In this document: positions 54,441 through 63,188 of the stretch, piece by piece
Position numbering within the stretch: position 1 is the first letter of the stretch
How the letters are laid out: the number at the start of each line of letters is the position of its first letter
Assembly: GCF_001424705.1 (NCBI RefSeq)
Contig: NZ_LMRA01000034.1
Location: 369,988-433,987 of the forward strand
Length of the DNA: 64,000 nt
DNA from: Methylobacterium sp. Leaf465
GTDB lineage: Bacteria; Pseudomonadota; Alphaproteobacteria; Rhizobiales; Beijerinckiaceae
Direction of reading: 5' to 3'
Program-made: the position numbers and the translations under genes
Notes under the pieces: model-generated
What the model saw: only the letters and a program-made list of their open reading frames with translations
The model's database searches: none
What the model was told of the DNA's origin: nothing

Positions 54441-54913
54441 GCCCGCACATGTCCCACCGCCCGAGCCGACGCGGCCTCCTCGCCCTTGGACCCGGCCTCG
54501 CCGCGACCGTCGCCCTGCGCCCGGTGGCGGCCGGGGCCGCGATCCGCACCGAAAGCACGGCCGAGGCCATCCGGCGCTTCGCAGGCGAGGCCGAGATCCT
54601 CCCGGGGCGCGTCCGCCTCGACCTGCCGCCGCTGGTCGAGAACGGCAACGCGGTGACGATCACCGTGGCGGTGGACAGCCCCATGACGCCGGAGGACCAT
54701 GTCCGCCGCATCGCGGTGTTCAACGACAGGAATCCGCAGCCGAACGTCATCACCGTATACCTAGGGTCGCGTGGAGGTCGCGCCGCGATCACGACCCGAA
54801 TCCGCCTCGCCGACACGCAACGCATCACCGCCATCGCGGAGACCAGCGACGGGCGCTACTGGTCGACCACGGCCGACGCCATCGTCACCCTCGCCGCCTG
54901 CCTGGAGGGCTGA
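54437..54913 (+). CDS. soxY: SoxY-type thiosulfate carrier protein with atypical C terminus
   Basis: A 158-residue periplasmic carrier with a twin-arginine signal (RPSRRGLLALGPGLAATV). The SoxY fold is seen in VRLDLPPLVENGNAVTITV, PMTPEDHVRRIAVFNDRNPQ and TTRIRLADTQRITAIAETSD. The usual C-terminal GGCGG swinging arm is replaced by AACLEG, with the cysteine (C155) still near the end, fourth from last. Whether it carries sulfur in the standard way is open. The start is GTG at 54437 with GGAGAGG upstream, overlapping soxX by 4 bases; an ATG at 54449 is a weaker alternative. Confidence 0.88.
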   Translation: MSPHMSHRPSRRGLLALGPGLAATVALRPVAAGAAIRTESTAEAIRRFAGEAEILPGRVRLDLPPLVENGNAVTITVAVDSPMTPEDHVRRIAVFNDRNPQPNVITVYLGSRGGRAAITTRIRLADTQRITAIAETSDGRYWSTTADAIVTLAACLEG

Positions 54914-54919
54914 GCCGCC

Positions 54920-55240
54920 ATGGCCCGCACCCTGATCAACGTGCCGAAATCCGCCCAGGTCGGCGAGGTCGTCACGATCAAGACCCTGATCTCGCACCCG
55001 ATGGAGACCGGCTTCCGGCCGGGGGCCGACGGGCGCATCCGCCCGCGGGACATCGTCACGGAGTTCGCCTGCCTCTACGACGGCGAGACGGTGTTCCGGG
55101 CCGAGCTGTTTCCGGCCACCGCAGCCAACCCCTACCTGACCTTCAGCCTGCGGGCGACGCGGACGGGCACGCTCACCTTCACCTGGCGCGGCGACAACGG
55201 TTTCTCGCAGACCGAGACCGCGACCCTGACGGTGACGTGA
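54920..55240 (+). CDS. soxZ: SoxZ, thiosulfate carrier partner
   Basis: A 106-residue immunoglobulin-like protein: VPKSAQVGEVVTIKTLISHP, METGFRPGADGRIRPRDIVT, ACLYDGETVFRAELFPATAA and YLTFSLRATRTGTLTFTWRG. This matches SoxZ across its whole length, including the absence of a signal peptide (it is exported with SoxY). It binds SoxY to present its cysteine arm to the Sox enzymes. The ATG is 6 bases after the soxY stop; the stop overlaps the soxA start by 4 bases (GTGA). Confidence 0.94.
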   Translation: MARTLINVPKSAQVGEVVTIKTLISHPMETGFRPGADGRIRPRDIVTEFACLYDGETVFRAELFPATAANPYLTFSLRATRTGTLTFTWRGDNGFSQTETATLTVT

Positions 55241-56010
55241 GGCGGTTCGCGCTCCTGATGGTCGCGGTCCTGTCGGCGGGGCCGGGGCGGGCGGACGGGA
55301 GTCCCGCCGCCGCGCGGCGCTCGGGCTTCGACACCATGAGCCCCGACATCCAGGCGATGCAGCGCGACGGCATGGCCAACCCGGCCCTGCTCTGGCTCGC
55401 GGACGGCGCCGACCTCTGGGGCAAGCCGCCGGCCCCGGGCCGGCCCGCCTGCGCCGGCTGCCACGGCGAGGCCGGGACCACGATGCGCGGCGTCGCCGCC
55501 CGCTACCCGGCCTGGGACGCCGAGACCGCGGCCCCCCTCGACCTCGAGGGCCGGATCAATGCCTGCCGGCGGCGCCACCAGGGCGCGGAGCCCTATCCGT
55601 ACGAGAGCCGCGAGCTCCTCGGGCTCGCCGCCTACGTCGCCGCCCAGTCCGCGGGCCTGCCGATCACGGCCCCGGACGATCCCCGCCTCGGTCCAGCCCG
55701 GGCGGCCGGCAAGGCGCTGTTCACGCAGCGCATGGGCCAGCTCGGCCTGTCCTGCGCCGCCTGCCACGACGACAACCCCGGGCGCCGCCTCGGCGCGGCC
55801 CTGATCCCGCAGGGCCACCCCACCGGCTATCCGCTCTACCGCCTGGAATGGCAGGGGGTCGGGTCCGTGCAGCGGCGCCTGCGCAACTGCATGACGGGAA
55901 TGCGGGCCGAGCCCTTCGCCTACGGCGCGGCGGAGTTCGTCGCCCTGGAGCGCTACCTCATGGACCGGGCCGCGCCCCTGCCGGTGGAGACCCCGGCGGT
56001 GCGCCCGTAG
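55237..56010 (+). CDS. soxA: SoxA, dihaem subunit of L-cysteine S-thiosulfotransferase
   Basis: A 257-residue exported dihaem cytochrome. Haem motifs are C72-A-G-C75-H76 and C173-A-A-C176-H177; the active-site ligand cysteine is C218 in RRLRNCMTGMRAEPFAYG, as in SoxA of the dihaem type. An extra cysteine at 110 (GRINACRRRH) is also usual. With SoxX it forms the SoxAX enzyme. The start GTG at 55237 overlaps soxZ by 4 bases. It is the last sox gene here; soxB and soxCD do not follow, since the chrA gene converges 3 bases downstream. Confidence 0.93.
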   Translation: MRRFALLMVAVLSAGPGRADGSPAAARRSGFDTMSPDIQAMQRDGMANPALLWLADGADLWGKPPAPGRPACAGCHGEAGTTMRGVAARYPAWDAETAAPLDLEGRINACRRRHQGAEPYPYESRELLGLAAYVAAQSAGLPITAPDDPRLGPARAAGKALFTQRMGQLGLSCAACHDDNPGRRLGAALIPQGHPTGYPLYRLEWQGVGSVQRRLRNCMTGMRAEPFAYGAAEFVALERYLMDRAAPLPVETPAVRP

Positions 56011-56013
56011 GGG

Positions 56014-57273
56014 TCAGCGGAGCCGGGCCAGCACGAGCCCGCCGGCCGCGGTGAGCAGGACGACGATCCAGGGGGGCGCCCGCCCTGCGGTGAGCAGCAC
56101 GAAGGCCAGGACCGCGAGGGCGAAGTCGCGGGCATCGCCCACGGCGCTGACCCAGACGGGATCGTAGAGGGCGGCTCCCAGAATGCCGACCACGGCGGCG
56201 TTGGTGCCGCGCATCGCCGCCTGGGCGCGGGGACGGGCGCGCAGGCCGTCCCAGTAGGGCAGGGCGCCGTAGACCAGGAGCAGGCCCGGCAGGAAGATCG
56301 CCACCAGGGCGATGACCGCCCCGGGCAGGCCGTGCGGCACCGGGCCGACCGCCGCGCCGAGATAGGCCGCCACGGTGAAGAGCGGCCCCGGCACCGCCTG
56401 GGCGGCGCCGTAGCCGGCGAGGAACCGGGCCGGATCGATCCAGCCGGGGCCGACCACCTCCGCCTGCAGCAGCGGCAGCACCACGTGGCCGCCGCCGAAC
56501 ACCAGGGCGCCCGCGCGGTAGAAGGCGTCGAACAGGGCGAGCCCCTGGCCCGCCGGACCCGCGGCGCCGCTCGGGGCGAGCAGGGCCGGCCCCACGAGGG
56601 TCGGCCCCACGAGCAGCCCCGCGAACAGGATCAGCGCCACCGCGCCCGCCCGGCGCGAGACCGGCACCGCGAGGCGGCCGACGGTGGCGGCGGGCGCACC
56701 CCGGCACAGGATCAGCCCGGCCGCGGCCCCGAGGGCGATCGCCAGCACCTGTCCGACGGCGCCGGGCAGGAAGACGACCCCCATCAGCGCCGCGACGGCG
56801 ATCCCGGCGCGGGGCCGGTCGGGGGTGAGCGTGCGGGCCATGCCCCAGACCGCCTGGGCCACCACCGCCACGGCCACGAGCTTGAGGCCGTGCAGCACGG
56901 CCTCCGCCCAGGGGCCCGTCAGGGCGCCGGCCCCGAGGGCGAAGGCGAGGAGCACCAGCGCGGAGGGCAGCGTGAAGGCCGCCCAGGCGGCGAGCCCGCC
57001 GAGGAGGCCGCCGGCCCGCAGCAGCCCGAGGGAGAAGCCGACCTGACTGGAGGCCGGCCCCGGCAGGAACTGGCACAGGGCGACGAGGTCGGCATAGCCC
57101 GCCTCGTCGATCCAGCGCCGGCGCTGCACCAGCTCGTCCCGGAAGTAGCCAAGATGCGCGATCGGACCGCCGAAGGACGTCAGACCGAGCTTGAGGAACA
57201 CGCCGAACACCTCGGCGGCCCGGCCGGGACCCGGACGCGTCTTGGGGAATGGAGGCTGTGCCTGCCCGTTCAC
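56014..57273 (-). CDS. chrA: Chromate efflux transporter ChrA
   Basis: A 419-residue inner-membrane protein made of two homologous halves with about ten to twelve hydrophobic segments. The CHR motif is seen near the N terminus (FLKLGLTSFGGPIAHLGYFR, ALCQFLPGPASSQVGFSLG) and repeated in the second half (AGALVFGGGHVVLPLLQAEV, YGAAQAVPGPLFTVAAYLG). ChrA exports chromate by proton-driven exchange, and chromate is a sulfate analogue, so location beside sulfur genes is common. The GTG at 57273 with GAGG 9-13 bases upstream is preferred over a TTG/ATG further up. Confidence 0.93.
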   Translation of the reverse strand: MNGQAQPPFPKTRPGPGRAAEVFGVFLKLGLTSFGGPIAHLGYFRDELVQRRRWIDEAGYADLVALCQFLPGPASSQVGFSLGLLRAGGLLGGLAAWAAFTLPSALVLLAFALGAGALTGPWAEAVLHGLKLVAVAVVAQAVWGMARTLTPDRPRAGIAVAALMGVVFLPGAVGQVLAIALGAAAGLILCRGAPAATVGRLAVPVSRRAGAVALILFAGLLVGPTLVGPALLAPSGAAGPAGQGLALFDAFYRAGALVFGGGHVVLPLLQAEVVGPGWIDPARFLAGYGAAQAVPGPLFTVAAYLGAAVGPVPHGLPGAVIALVAIFLPGLLLVYGALPYWDGLRARPRAQAAMRGTNAAVVGILGAALYDPVWVSAVGDARDFALAVLAFVLLTAGRAPPWIVVLLTAAGGLVLARLR

Positions 57274-57626
57274 GCGGTGATCCTCATCGTCGACACGTCT
57301 GCAGCACCCATCCCGCTCTCGATCGACCATGGACCGGTTCGGCGGGCGGATACCATCCGGCGCGGCCTAAGTCGCGGCGATTCCCACCGGCCGGCCCGTC
57401 CCCGGGGCGCGGCGCACCGGCGGACCGCAGGCGCGCCGCGCGGGAAACGCCCAAACGAGGCGCAGAGCAATCAAGTCTCGCTATAGTACGCATCGTCCTA
57501 AGTAAAGTACGGATCGTCACCTAATAAATCGACTCGAAGGTCTGTACTTACAAATCCATAAACCAATCCCGGTCGAGATTGATGTGCCTAGACGGCATTG
57601 ATGGCTCCAAACCTGGATTGCATCTC
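57274..57626. promoter_or_regulatory. Promoter region between chrA and flagellin with 21-bp-spaced direct repeats
   Basis: 353 bases. From 57480 the sequence becomes AT-rich. AGTACGCATCGTC at 57485-57497 and AGTACGGATCGTC at 57506-57518 match at 12 of 13 positions with a period of 21, two helical turns. They sit about 110-140 bases before the flagellin start, a typical place for an activator binding on one DNA face. Confidence 0.6.
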
Positions 57627-58925
57627 ATGGACTATTCTGTTGGTCTAACTCAGGCTGCGCGTGACAACGTGCTCTCTCTGCAGAACACCGCGTCGCTGAT
57701 GTCTACCAATCAGGAGCGCCTGACGACTCGAAAGAGCGTCAACAGCGCCCTGGATGATCCGGTCAAGTATTTCACCGCGCAGGCGCTCACGGATCGCGCC
57801 GGCTCCCTGACGAGCCTGCTCGCAGGCATGTCCAACGGCATCCAGACCATCAAGCAGGCGTCGAATGGCCTCGACACGATCAGCACCTACGTGAAGTCGA
57901 TGCAGGCGGTGGTGCAGCAGGCCCAGAGCAGCGCCGCGCAGAACCTGCCCAAGATTTCCGGGACCGCCGTCCTCGGTGCTCCGAACTTGGCCACTGCCGC
58001 GGGCATGAGCGTCCGTGACTACTCCCTCGGCATGACCCTGATCGCTCCGGTCGCCCCGGCCAAGGCCGGTGCCAACGGAAACGTCGGGCTGGCGACGACC
58101 GTCAACACCCTGCAGATTTCGGCTGGCAACGCGAGCTACAGCTACACGATCACGGCGTCCGACACGGTCGCCGACCTCGTCAGCCAGATCAACAAGTCGG
58201 GCCTCGCCACCGCGTCGGTGGACAACCAGGGTTTGATGCAGGTGGTCGGCGAGGGATCCGATCCTCTCACCATCAATCTCGGTGCCGCCGCGACGCCGCC
58301 GGCGACCGGCTTCACCGCCAACACGACGGCGACGACGCGGATCTTCGGTGCGAAGTCGAATGCCGTCGTCGGCGGCCTCACCTCGGCGGCCCGCTCGGCT
58401 CTGGTCGAGCAGTTCAACACCTTGCGCACCCAGATCGACTCCGCAGCCAAGGATTCCGGCTTCAGTGGCATCAATCTGCTCAACGGCGACAAGACCTCGG
58501 TCGTCTTCAACGAGTTGACCGGGCCGGACCAGTCAAAGCTCGTCGTGCAAGGCACGGTGACCAACTCAGCAAACCTAGGGATCGGTCTGATGCAGGATAT
58601 AGCCACGTCCGCCGGTGGGTCGAACTTCGGCATCCAGAACAACGCGGACCTCACGAAAGCGGCGGACGGGCTGACCGGTGCGCTCAACACCCTGAAGACC
58701 CAATCGAACGTGCTCTCCTCGAACATGTCGATCATCCAGACCCGCCAGGACTTCACCAAAAGCATGACCAACATCCTCGCGACCGGCGCCTCCAACCTGA
58801 CGGCGGCGGACATGAACGAGGAGGTTGCCAACTCGCAGGCCCTGCAGCTTCAGCAGTCGCTCGGCGTCTCGGCGCTGTCCCTCGCCAATCAGGCGAACCA
58901 GAGCATCCTGCAGCTCCTGCGCTAA
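57627..58925 (+). CDS. Flagellin
   Basis: A 432-residue flagellin. The N-terminal D0/D1 domain (NVLSLQNTASLMSTNQERLT, VNSALDDPVKYFTAQALTDR) and the C-terminal D0 (NILATGASNLTAADMNEEVA, LQLQQSLGVSALSLANQANQ) are conserved and self-complementary as coiled helices, with a variable middle part of about 250 residues rich in T, A, S and N. It polymerises into the flagellar filament. No other flagellar gene is in the window, so it is a stand-alone copy. GC is lower than in its neighbours. The ATG at 57627 begins MDYSVGLTQAARDN; an upstream ATG in frame is not protein-like. Confidence 0.92.
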   Translation: MDYSVGLTQAARDNVLSLQNTASLMSTNQERLTTRKSVNSALDDPVKYFTAQALTDRAGSLTSLLAGMSNGIQTIKQASNGLDTISTYVKSMQAVVQQAQSSAAQNLPKISGTAVLGAPNLATAAGMSVRDYSLGMTLIAPVAPAKAGANGNVGLATTVNTLQISAGNASYSYTITASDTVADLVSQINKSGLATASVDNQGLMQVVGEGSDPLTINLGAAATPPATGFTANTTATTRIFGAKSNAVVGGLTSAARSALVEQFNTLRTQIDSAAKDSGFSGINLLNGDKTSVVFNELTGPDQSKLVVQGTVTNSANLGIGLMQDIATSAGGSNFGIQNNADLTKAADGLTGALNTLKTQSNVLSSNMSIIQTRQDFTKSMTNILATGASNLTAADMNEEVANSQALQLQQSLGVSALSLANQANQSILQLLR

Positions 58926-58934
58926 GCGGACCCA

Positions 58935-58971
58935 GCAACTCGGCGCGGTTCGATTGACCGCGCCGAGTTGC
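58935..58971 (+). terminator. Strong hairpin after the flagellin gene
   Basis: GCAACTCGGCGCGGT (58935-58949) and its exact complement ACCGCGCCGAGTTGC (58957-58971) give a 15-bp perfect stem with a 7-base loop, 9 bases after the flagellin stop. There is no T-run behind it, but it is the strongest hairpin in the window and very likely ends the flagellin transcript. Confidence 0.8.
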
Positions 58972-59017
58972 GCCCGGGGTTCGCGCACGCCGGTGCGACC
59001 GCGGCCCCTCTCTCAGC

Positions 59018-59410
59018 ATGATCCGGCCGGCCATGGCTCTCGCTTCCGAACTGTCCAGATGGCTTGCCGCAGGGGCAGCGCTGACGGGTGCCATCGTGAT
59101 GATGACGCAGTCCGCCCCCTCGTGGGACGGTGTGCGGATCGGGCTCGTGTGTCTCGTCTCATGGGCGATCTTCACGACGATCGGGTTTGCAGGCGGGTTT
59201 GCGGCACTCGTTACCGGCCGGACGCGCAAGCGGGCCGGACGTTCATCGACCGGGCGCCCGGCAAAACCGGACCCGGCCGGGCCCCTGACGGACGGCCCTG
59301 CCGCGAACGAGCGGACATCGCCGGAAGCCCCGTCCCCGTCTGCTCCAGCCTCGTCCGCCGCATCCCTTCCGGCCCATCGGAAGCGGATTCTACAACGGAG
59401 ATTTCTCTGA
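59018..59410 (+). CDS. Hypothetical membrane protein, 130 aa
   Basis: A small protein with two hydrophobic segments (WLAAGAALTGAIVMM, about 15-29; RIGLVCLVSWAIFTTIGFAG, about 40-62) and a long proline/alanine/serine-rich basic tail ending in HRKRILQRRFL. No family is recognised. The ribosome-binding site is weak for both possible starts (59018, 59033). It stands alone after the flagellin terminator. Confidence 0.55.
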   Translation: MIRPAMALASELSRWLAAGAALTGAIVMMTQSAPSWDGVRIGLVCLVSWAIFTTIGFAGGFAALVTGRTRKRAGRSSTGRPAKPDPAGPLTDGPAANERTSPEAPSPSAPASSAASLPAHRKRILQRRFL

Positions 59411-60400
59411 TCCATCCGGTCTGACAAGTTTCAGTCTCATCTATGTTCAAATAACTCTGTTTCGTCTCAGCGTAGAATACAGGTAACTGTAGATTTTTAT
59501 CAGGTATCTGGGCCGCTGAGTGCGGGCTCGCTCGGGAAATATTCTGTCGAATGCGTGGTCGACCGCGATGAGAGACGAGCCTGATCCGTTCCGTTGCTGT
59601 TGGAATAGTTCCTAGGTCATGCGCCAGTGACCTCCTGGATTATCCTCCGGCGGGCCGCGATCGGGGCTTCCGGTCGGCACCATCGTTCTTGGACCGTCCC
59701 GCGTTGCGCGTGCTCCACTCTCCCGGCGTTCGAGCTTGGCAGGCTTCCGTCCGAGGGTCGGAGCGACCCGTCAGACCACCCGTCCGGTCCGGACTAGGAA
59801 GTAGTCTTTCTGTTTCCGGGATGAGGTTCGAAGTCGAATTCTATAGGCCAAATTATAATGTAAATTAAAAATATATCTGAATCTTATGGAAGATAGATAC
59901 GGCGCCTGATCTTTCTTATCCCAGTCGGGAGGAGCGATTGCATGGTGTGCCCATTCGACCGAGATCGCAGGCGCTGACCGCGGCCTCCGCGTCGCCCGTC
60001 GACGCGGGTTCCGCACCCTGGGCGCCCTTTTCCGAGGATGGGCTTCTCCGAGGGAATCCGCCGCAGGCACGCCCCTGGTCGGGCGGTACGCGTCGACGAG
60101 TCCGACCGGGACGCACGCATCTCCGCGAACCGACTCAGGGCCGTTTCAGTCAGCCAAAACCGCGCGCGTGCACGCAAGACGGGTGCAGCGCAGCGCGCGC
60201 GGCGTTCTGAGACTGACGATGGCATGTGCACGGACGGACGTTCCGTCCTTCAATCCAGACAATCCATCCCGGAGCGTGCGGATCCGCTGTGGCGCTATTC
60301 ACTGCGCGAAGAGCGAGCAATAGATTGTCCGGGAGGCGTACTCCGGGATATCCGGACTGTTTTGGGTCAATCGAGAGGGCCATAGAACTGGATCGGATAG
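59411..60400. other. Gene-poor AT-richer region
   Basis: About 1 kb with no supported gene on either strand; the open frames are shadow-like. GC is clearly lower than in the rest of the window in parts (59440-59520 and 59838-59890, the latter with TATAAT at 59854-59859). This looks like a decayed or recently inserted stretch next to the broken AraC-type gene. Confidence 0.5.
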
Positions 60401-61387
60401 ATGATAGAGTATCTTTTCCAGAGCATCGCCGACAACAATACGCGTCGAAGAGCCTGGATTGATGCCTTGGCGGATCTATTCGAGGTGCGTTGCGAGCAGG
60501 ACGTCTTTGTTCCGTGCAGTGTATACCAAAGATATTATAATCTGAAGAAAATGATGTTTACCGAGACCGACGGCTTCAAGCAGGTCGCGGAGAGAAAATC
60601 GTCTCAAATCGCGAACCAGAACATCGATCACATCTGCATCTCCCTCCAGCTCTCAGGTCGGAAAAAGATTGCAACCTAAAGGTGCGTTTCGGAAATCGAG
60701 AAGGAGATGCTGGTCGTCTTCGATCTTTCTCAGGAGCTCTCGATCGACCGCGCGGGCGGGGGCGCCGAATTGGGGGCGATCGTGCCGCGCCGTGTCCTGG
60801 ATGGTTGGCGCGGCGATCCGTCGAGCTGGCATGGACGGGTCATCCCTCCGACGACCACACCCCTCACCCTTCTGCTCGCCGACCATCTGAAAGGCTTGCG
60901 GACCTGCCTTCGGACGGCGGCCCCGCTGCAGAAGAACAGGCTCGCCGAGGCCTCCATCGCTCTCTGCAACGCGGCGTTCATCGCGGAGGCGGACAGCGCC
61001 TACAATCACACCGGCGTCCTCGGGATCGCCGTGCGCCAGGAGATCGACCGAAACCTCGCCGCGATCGACGCCGAGACGCTGATGGCCAAGTTCGGCCTGT
61101 CGCGGACGCCCCTCTACAAGCTGTTCGAGGCCGATGGGGGGGTCTACGCCTATATCCGCAGCCGGCGCCTCGCGCACGCCATGCAGCAGCTCGCCTGCGC
61201 CGCCGGCGGGCGGCGCCCGAGGATCGCGCAACTGGCGTTCGAGAGCGGTTTCGAGAACGAGCAGGTGTTCAGCCGGGCGTTCCGGCGCAAGTACGGCCTG
61301 AACCCGAGCGAGGTCGACGCCACCTGCCAGGTCTGCCCGCACGACGACCGCGCGTCACGCCTGCTGTCCTGGCTGCGTGAACTCTAG
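60401..61387 (+). pseudogene. AraC-family regulator interrupted by an in-frame TAA
   Basis: Two same-frame pieces, 60401-60679 and 60680-61387, join into one protein of about 328 residues if the TAA at 60677-60679 is read through. The N-terminal piece ends in DHICISLQLSGRKKIAT and the second resumes with VVFDLSQELSIDRAGG, which together form the effector-binding domain of AraC proteins. The C-terminal part has the AraC helix-turn-helix (LMAKFGLSRTPLYKLFEADG, IAQLAFESGFENEQVFSRAF, RRKYGLNPSE). The stop sits where a single base change (for example CAA to TAA) would create it. The first half is AT-richer than the second. An internal start at 60707 could still express the DNA-binding half. Confidence 0.8.
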
Positions 61388-61807
61388 CCGATCGCGGGTC
61401 CCGCTCGCGGCGCCGCGCCGTTCGCGCCCCGTCGGCTCAGCAGGTCCTTGCGGAACTTGGCATCGGGGCGCTGCAGGAAGTGCCCGGCGCAGCGCATGTG
61501 CTCGTGCATCTCGCGCCCGACACGTCGGCGCCCCGGGACCGAGCGGCGCTGCGATCCCAGGGCCCGCCTCGTCCCGGATGCGCGGGAATCGGTGTCCGGA
61601 GAAGCCCCGGTTGGGAACGGGCGGACCGCTTCCGGACTGGCCGGTGTTCAATTCGCAGGAGTCCGAAGGTGCACGAAAGCAAAAATTCGAAAAACGGATT
61701 CATACATTGTGAATTGCTGGCCCGTATGCCTGTAGCGCGTAAGATTTAAAAATCGAGCCGCATGCAACTTCTGCGTTATAGAGCTTGTATCACAGAAACT
61801 TGTTCCG
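61388..61807. other. Region between the AraC-type gene and the tad genes
   Basis: 420 bases. On the minus strand a short frame at 61384-61509 (MHEHMRCAGHFLQRPDAKFR onward, 41 residues) has protein-like composition and may be a fragment of a lost gene. From 61680 on the sequence is AT-rich and should hold the promoter of the tad operon. Confidence 0.35.
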
Positions 61808-62491
61808 ATGCTGTTCGATCAGAAAACCTTTCGAAAGATGGTCTTGAATCGTACAGGACATCCCTGCCAGCCTGAAACGACCGGAAAAGCCGACGTTTTT
61901 CTCAATGTGCGTGCGGTTGCGCTGCTCGAACGATTCCGCTCGGACAGTCGTGGCGCGACCGCCGTCGAATTCGGGCTCGTCGCAATTCCGTTCTTCACGA
62001 TGCTTGCGGCGATCATCCAGATCTCGTTTCAGGTCTGGGCTGCGCAGAACCTCGACTATGCTGTGCAGAAGGCAAGCCGAGCCATTCTGACGGGATCCTT
62101 TCAGGTGGCCAATAGCGGGCAGCGGGACCCGGCCGTTCTGTTGGGACGTCTGCGGGACAATCTCTGCAACTCCGGCGCGCTGATGCCGGCCTTCGACTGC
62201 CAGTCGATCAAGCTCGACGTCACGCTGAGCGGGTCCTACGGCAGCGGCAGCGTTTCCAGCCCGTTCGACTCGAGCACGGGCGGCTGGTCCCGCACGGCCG
62301 GGACGCAGTTCAGCTGTCCGCAGCCGGGCGCCATCGTCATCGTTTCGGCGGCCGCGAAGTTTCCGGTGTTCTTCTCGTTCCTGAAGCTGAGCCCGAATAC
62401 CTTCGCCGATGGATCCCAGCTGATGCTGTCGACGGCCGTCTTCCGGACGGAGCCCTACCAGACGACATCGACCACGGGCTGCAACACCTGA
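61808..62491 (+). CDS. TadE-like pilus assembly protein
   Basis: A 227-residue protein with one membrane helix of the TadE/pseudopilin type (SRGATAVEFGLVAIPFFTML, continuing to IIQISFQVWAAQ; the glutamate at position +5 of the processing region is typical). A periplasmic domain with cysteines (DNLCNSG, AFDCQS, FSCPQPG) follows. TadE proteins are minor pilins of the Tad/Flp secretion system. A basic N-terminal extension of about 50 residues precedes the helix, so a later start is possible. The next gene begins 2 bases after its stop. Confidence 0.85.
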   Translation: MLFDQKTFRKMVLNRTGHPCQPETTGKADVFLNVRAVALLERFRSDSRGATAVEFGLVAIPFFTMLAAIIQISFQVWAAQNLDYAVQKASRAILTGSFQVANSGQRDPAVLLGRLRDNLCNSGALMPAFDCQSIKLDVTLSGSYGSGSVSSPFDSSTGGWSRTAGTQFSCPQPGAIVIVSAAAKFPVFFSFLKLSPNTFADGSQLMLSTAVFRTEPYQTTSTTGCNT

Positions 62492-62492
62492 C

Positions 62493-63170
62493 ATGGGTTC
62501 GCCAGGCTCCTTCCCGCCACCTGCCCGGAACGTCCACGCCGTCCGGATCCGTGCCCGTTCGTTCGGGCGGGCGGCCGGCGGCGTCTCGGCGGTGGAATTC
62601 GCCCTCATCTTCCCGATCATGCTCCTGCTGCTGGTCGGCATCATCGAGCTGTCGAATGGTGTCGACAACTGGCGCAAGGTGACCCTCCTGTCGCGGGCCG
62701 TCGCGGATCTCACGTCGCAGGGCGACAAGCAGAACCCGATGACGGATGCGGCGATGGCCGACATCCTGAAGTCGGCCAAGCTCATTCTTCGTCCCTTCGA
62801 CACCACGAACGTCAAGATCGTCGTGAGCGCGCTGGGGGTCGACCTGAAGGGCTTCTCCCTGAGGCCCGTCGTCTGTTCGAGCGCCGCCACGGACAACGCC
62901 AAGGCGCGCGCTACCGGGGCCGCCGCGGACCTGAGCGTTCCGCAGGGATTCCAGGTCACCGGCACCCGCTACATCCTCGCGGAGGTGACGATGCCCTACG
63001 CGCCGATGCTGGGCAGCGCCCTGGTGAACCAGCTCGGCGGGACCAACGGGCAGATCACCCTGACCGTCAACACGCCCTGGCCGACCCGCGGCGGCCAGCC
63101 CTACGGGGTGAACCCCTACAGCGAGGTGGTCCTGCCCAAGGGATCGCCCTGCCCCGCCCCCGTGACCTGA
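62493..63170 (+). CDS. TadE/TadF-like pilus assembly protein
   Basis: A 225-residue membrane-anchored protein with a pseudopilin-like helix (AGGVSAVEFALIFPIMLLLL, GIIELSNGVDNWRK) and a periplasmic domain of about 150 residues. It belongs to the same family as the preceding gene and may be its paralogue. It has a conserved acidic residue (E) in the helix as in TadE. The start ATG at 62493 follows the previous stop by one base, so the two are coexpressed. Confidence 0.85.
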   Translation: MGSPGSFPPPARNVHAVRIRARSFGRAAGGVSAVEFALIFPIMLLLLVGIIELSNGVDNWRKVTLLSRAVADLTSQGDKQNPMTDAAMADILKSAKLILRPFDTTNVKIVVSALGVDLKGFSLRPVVCSSAATDNAKARATGAAADLSVPQGFQVTGTRYILAEVTMPYAPMLGSALVNQLGGTNGQITLTVNTPWPTRGGQPYGVNPYSEVVLPKGSPCPAPVT

Positions 63171-63188
63171 GTGCGACGAGGTGAGGAG

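Noticed and set aside
59771..60231. Short minus-strand frames in the AT-rich region
   Set aside because: No ribosome site, no family likeness and poor codon composition.
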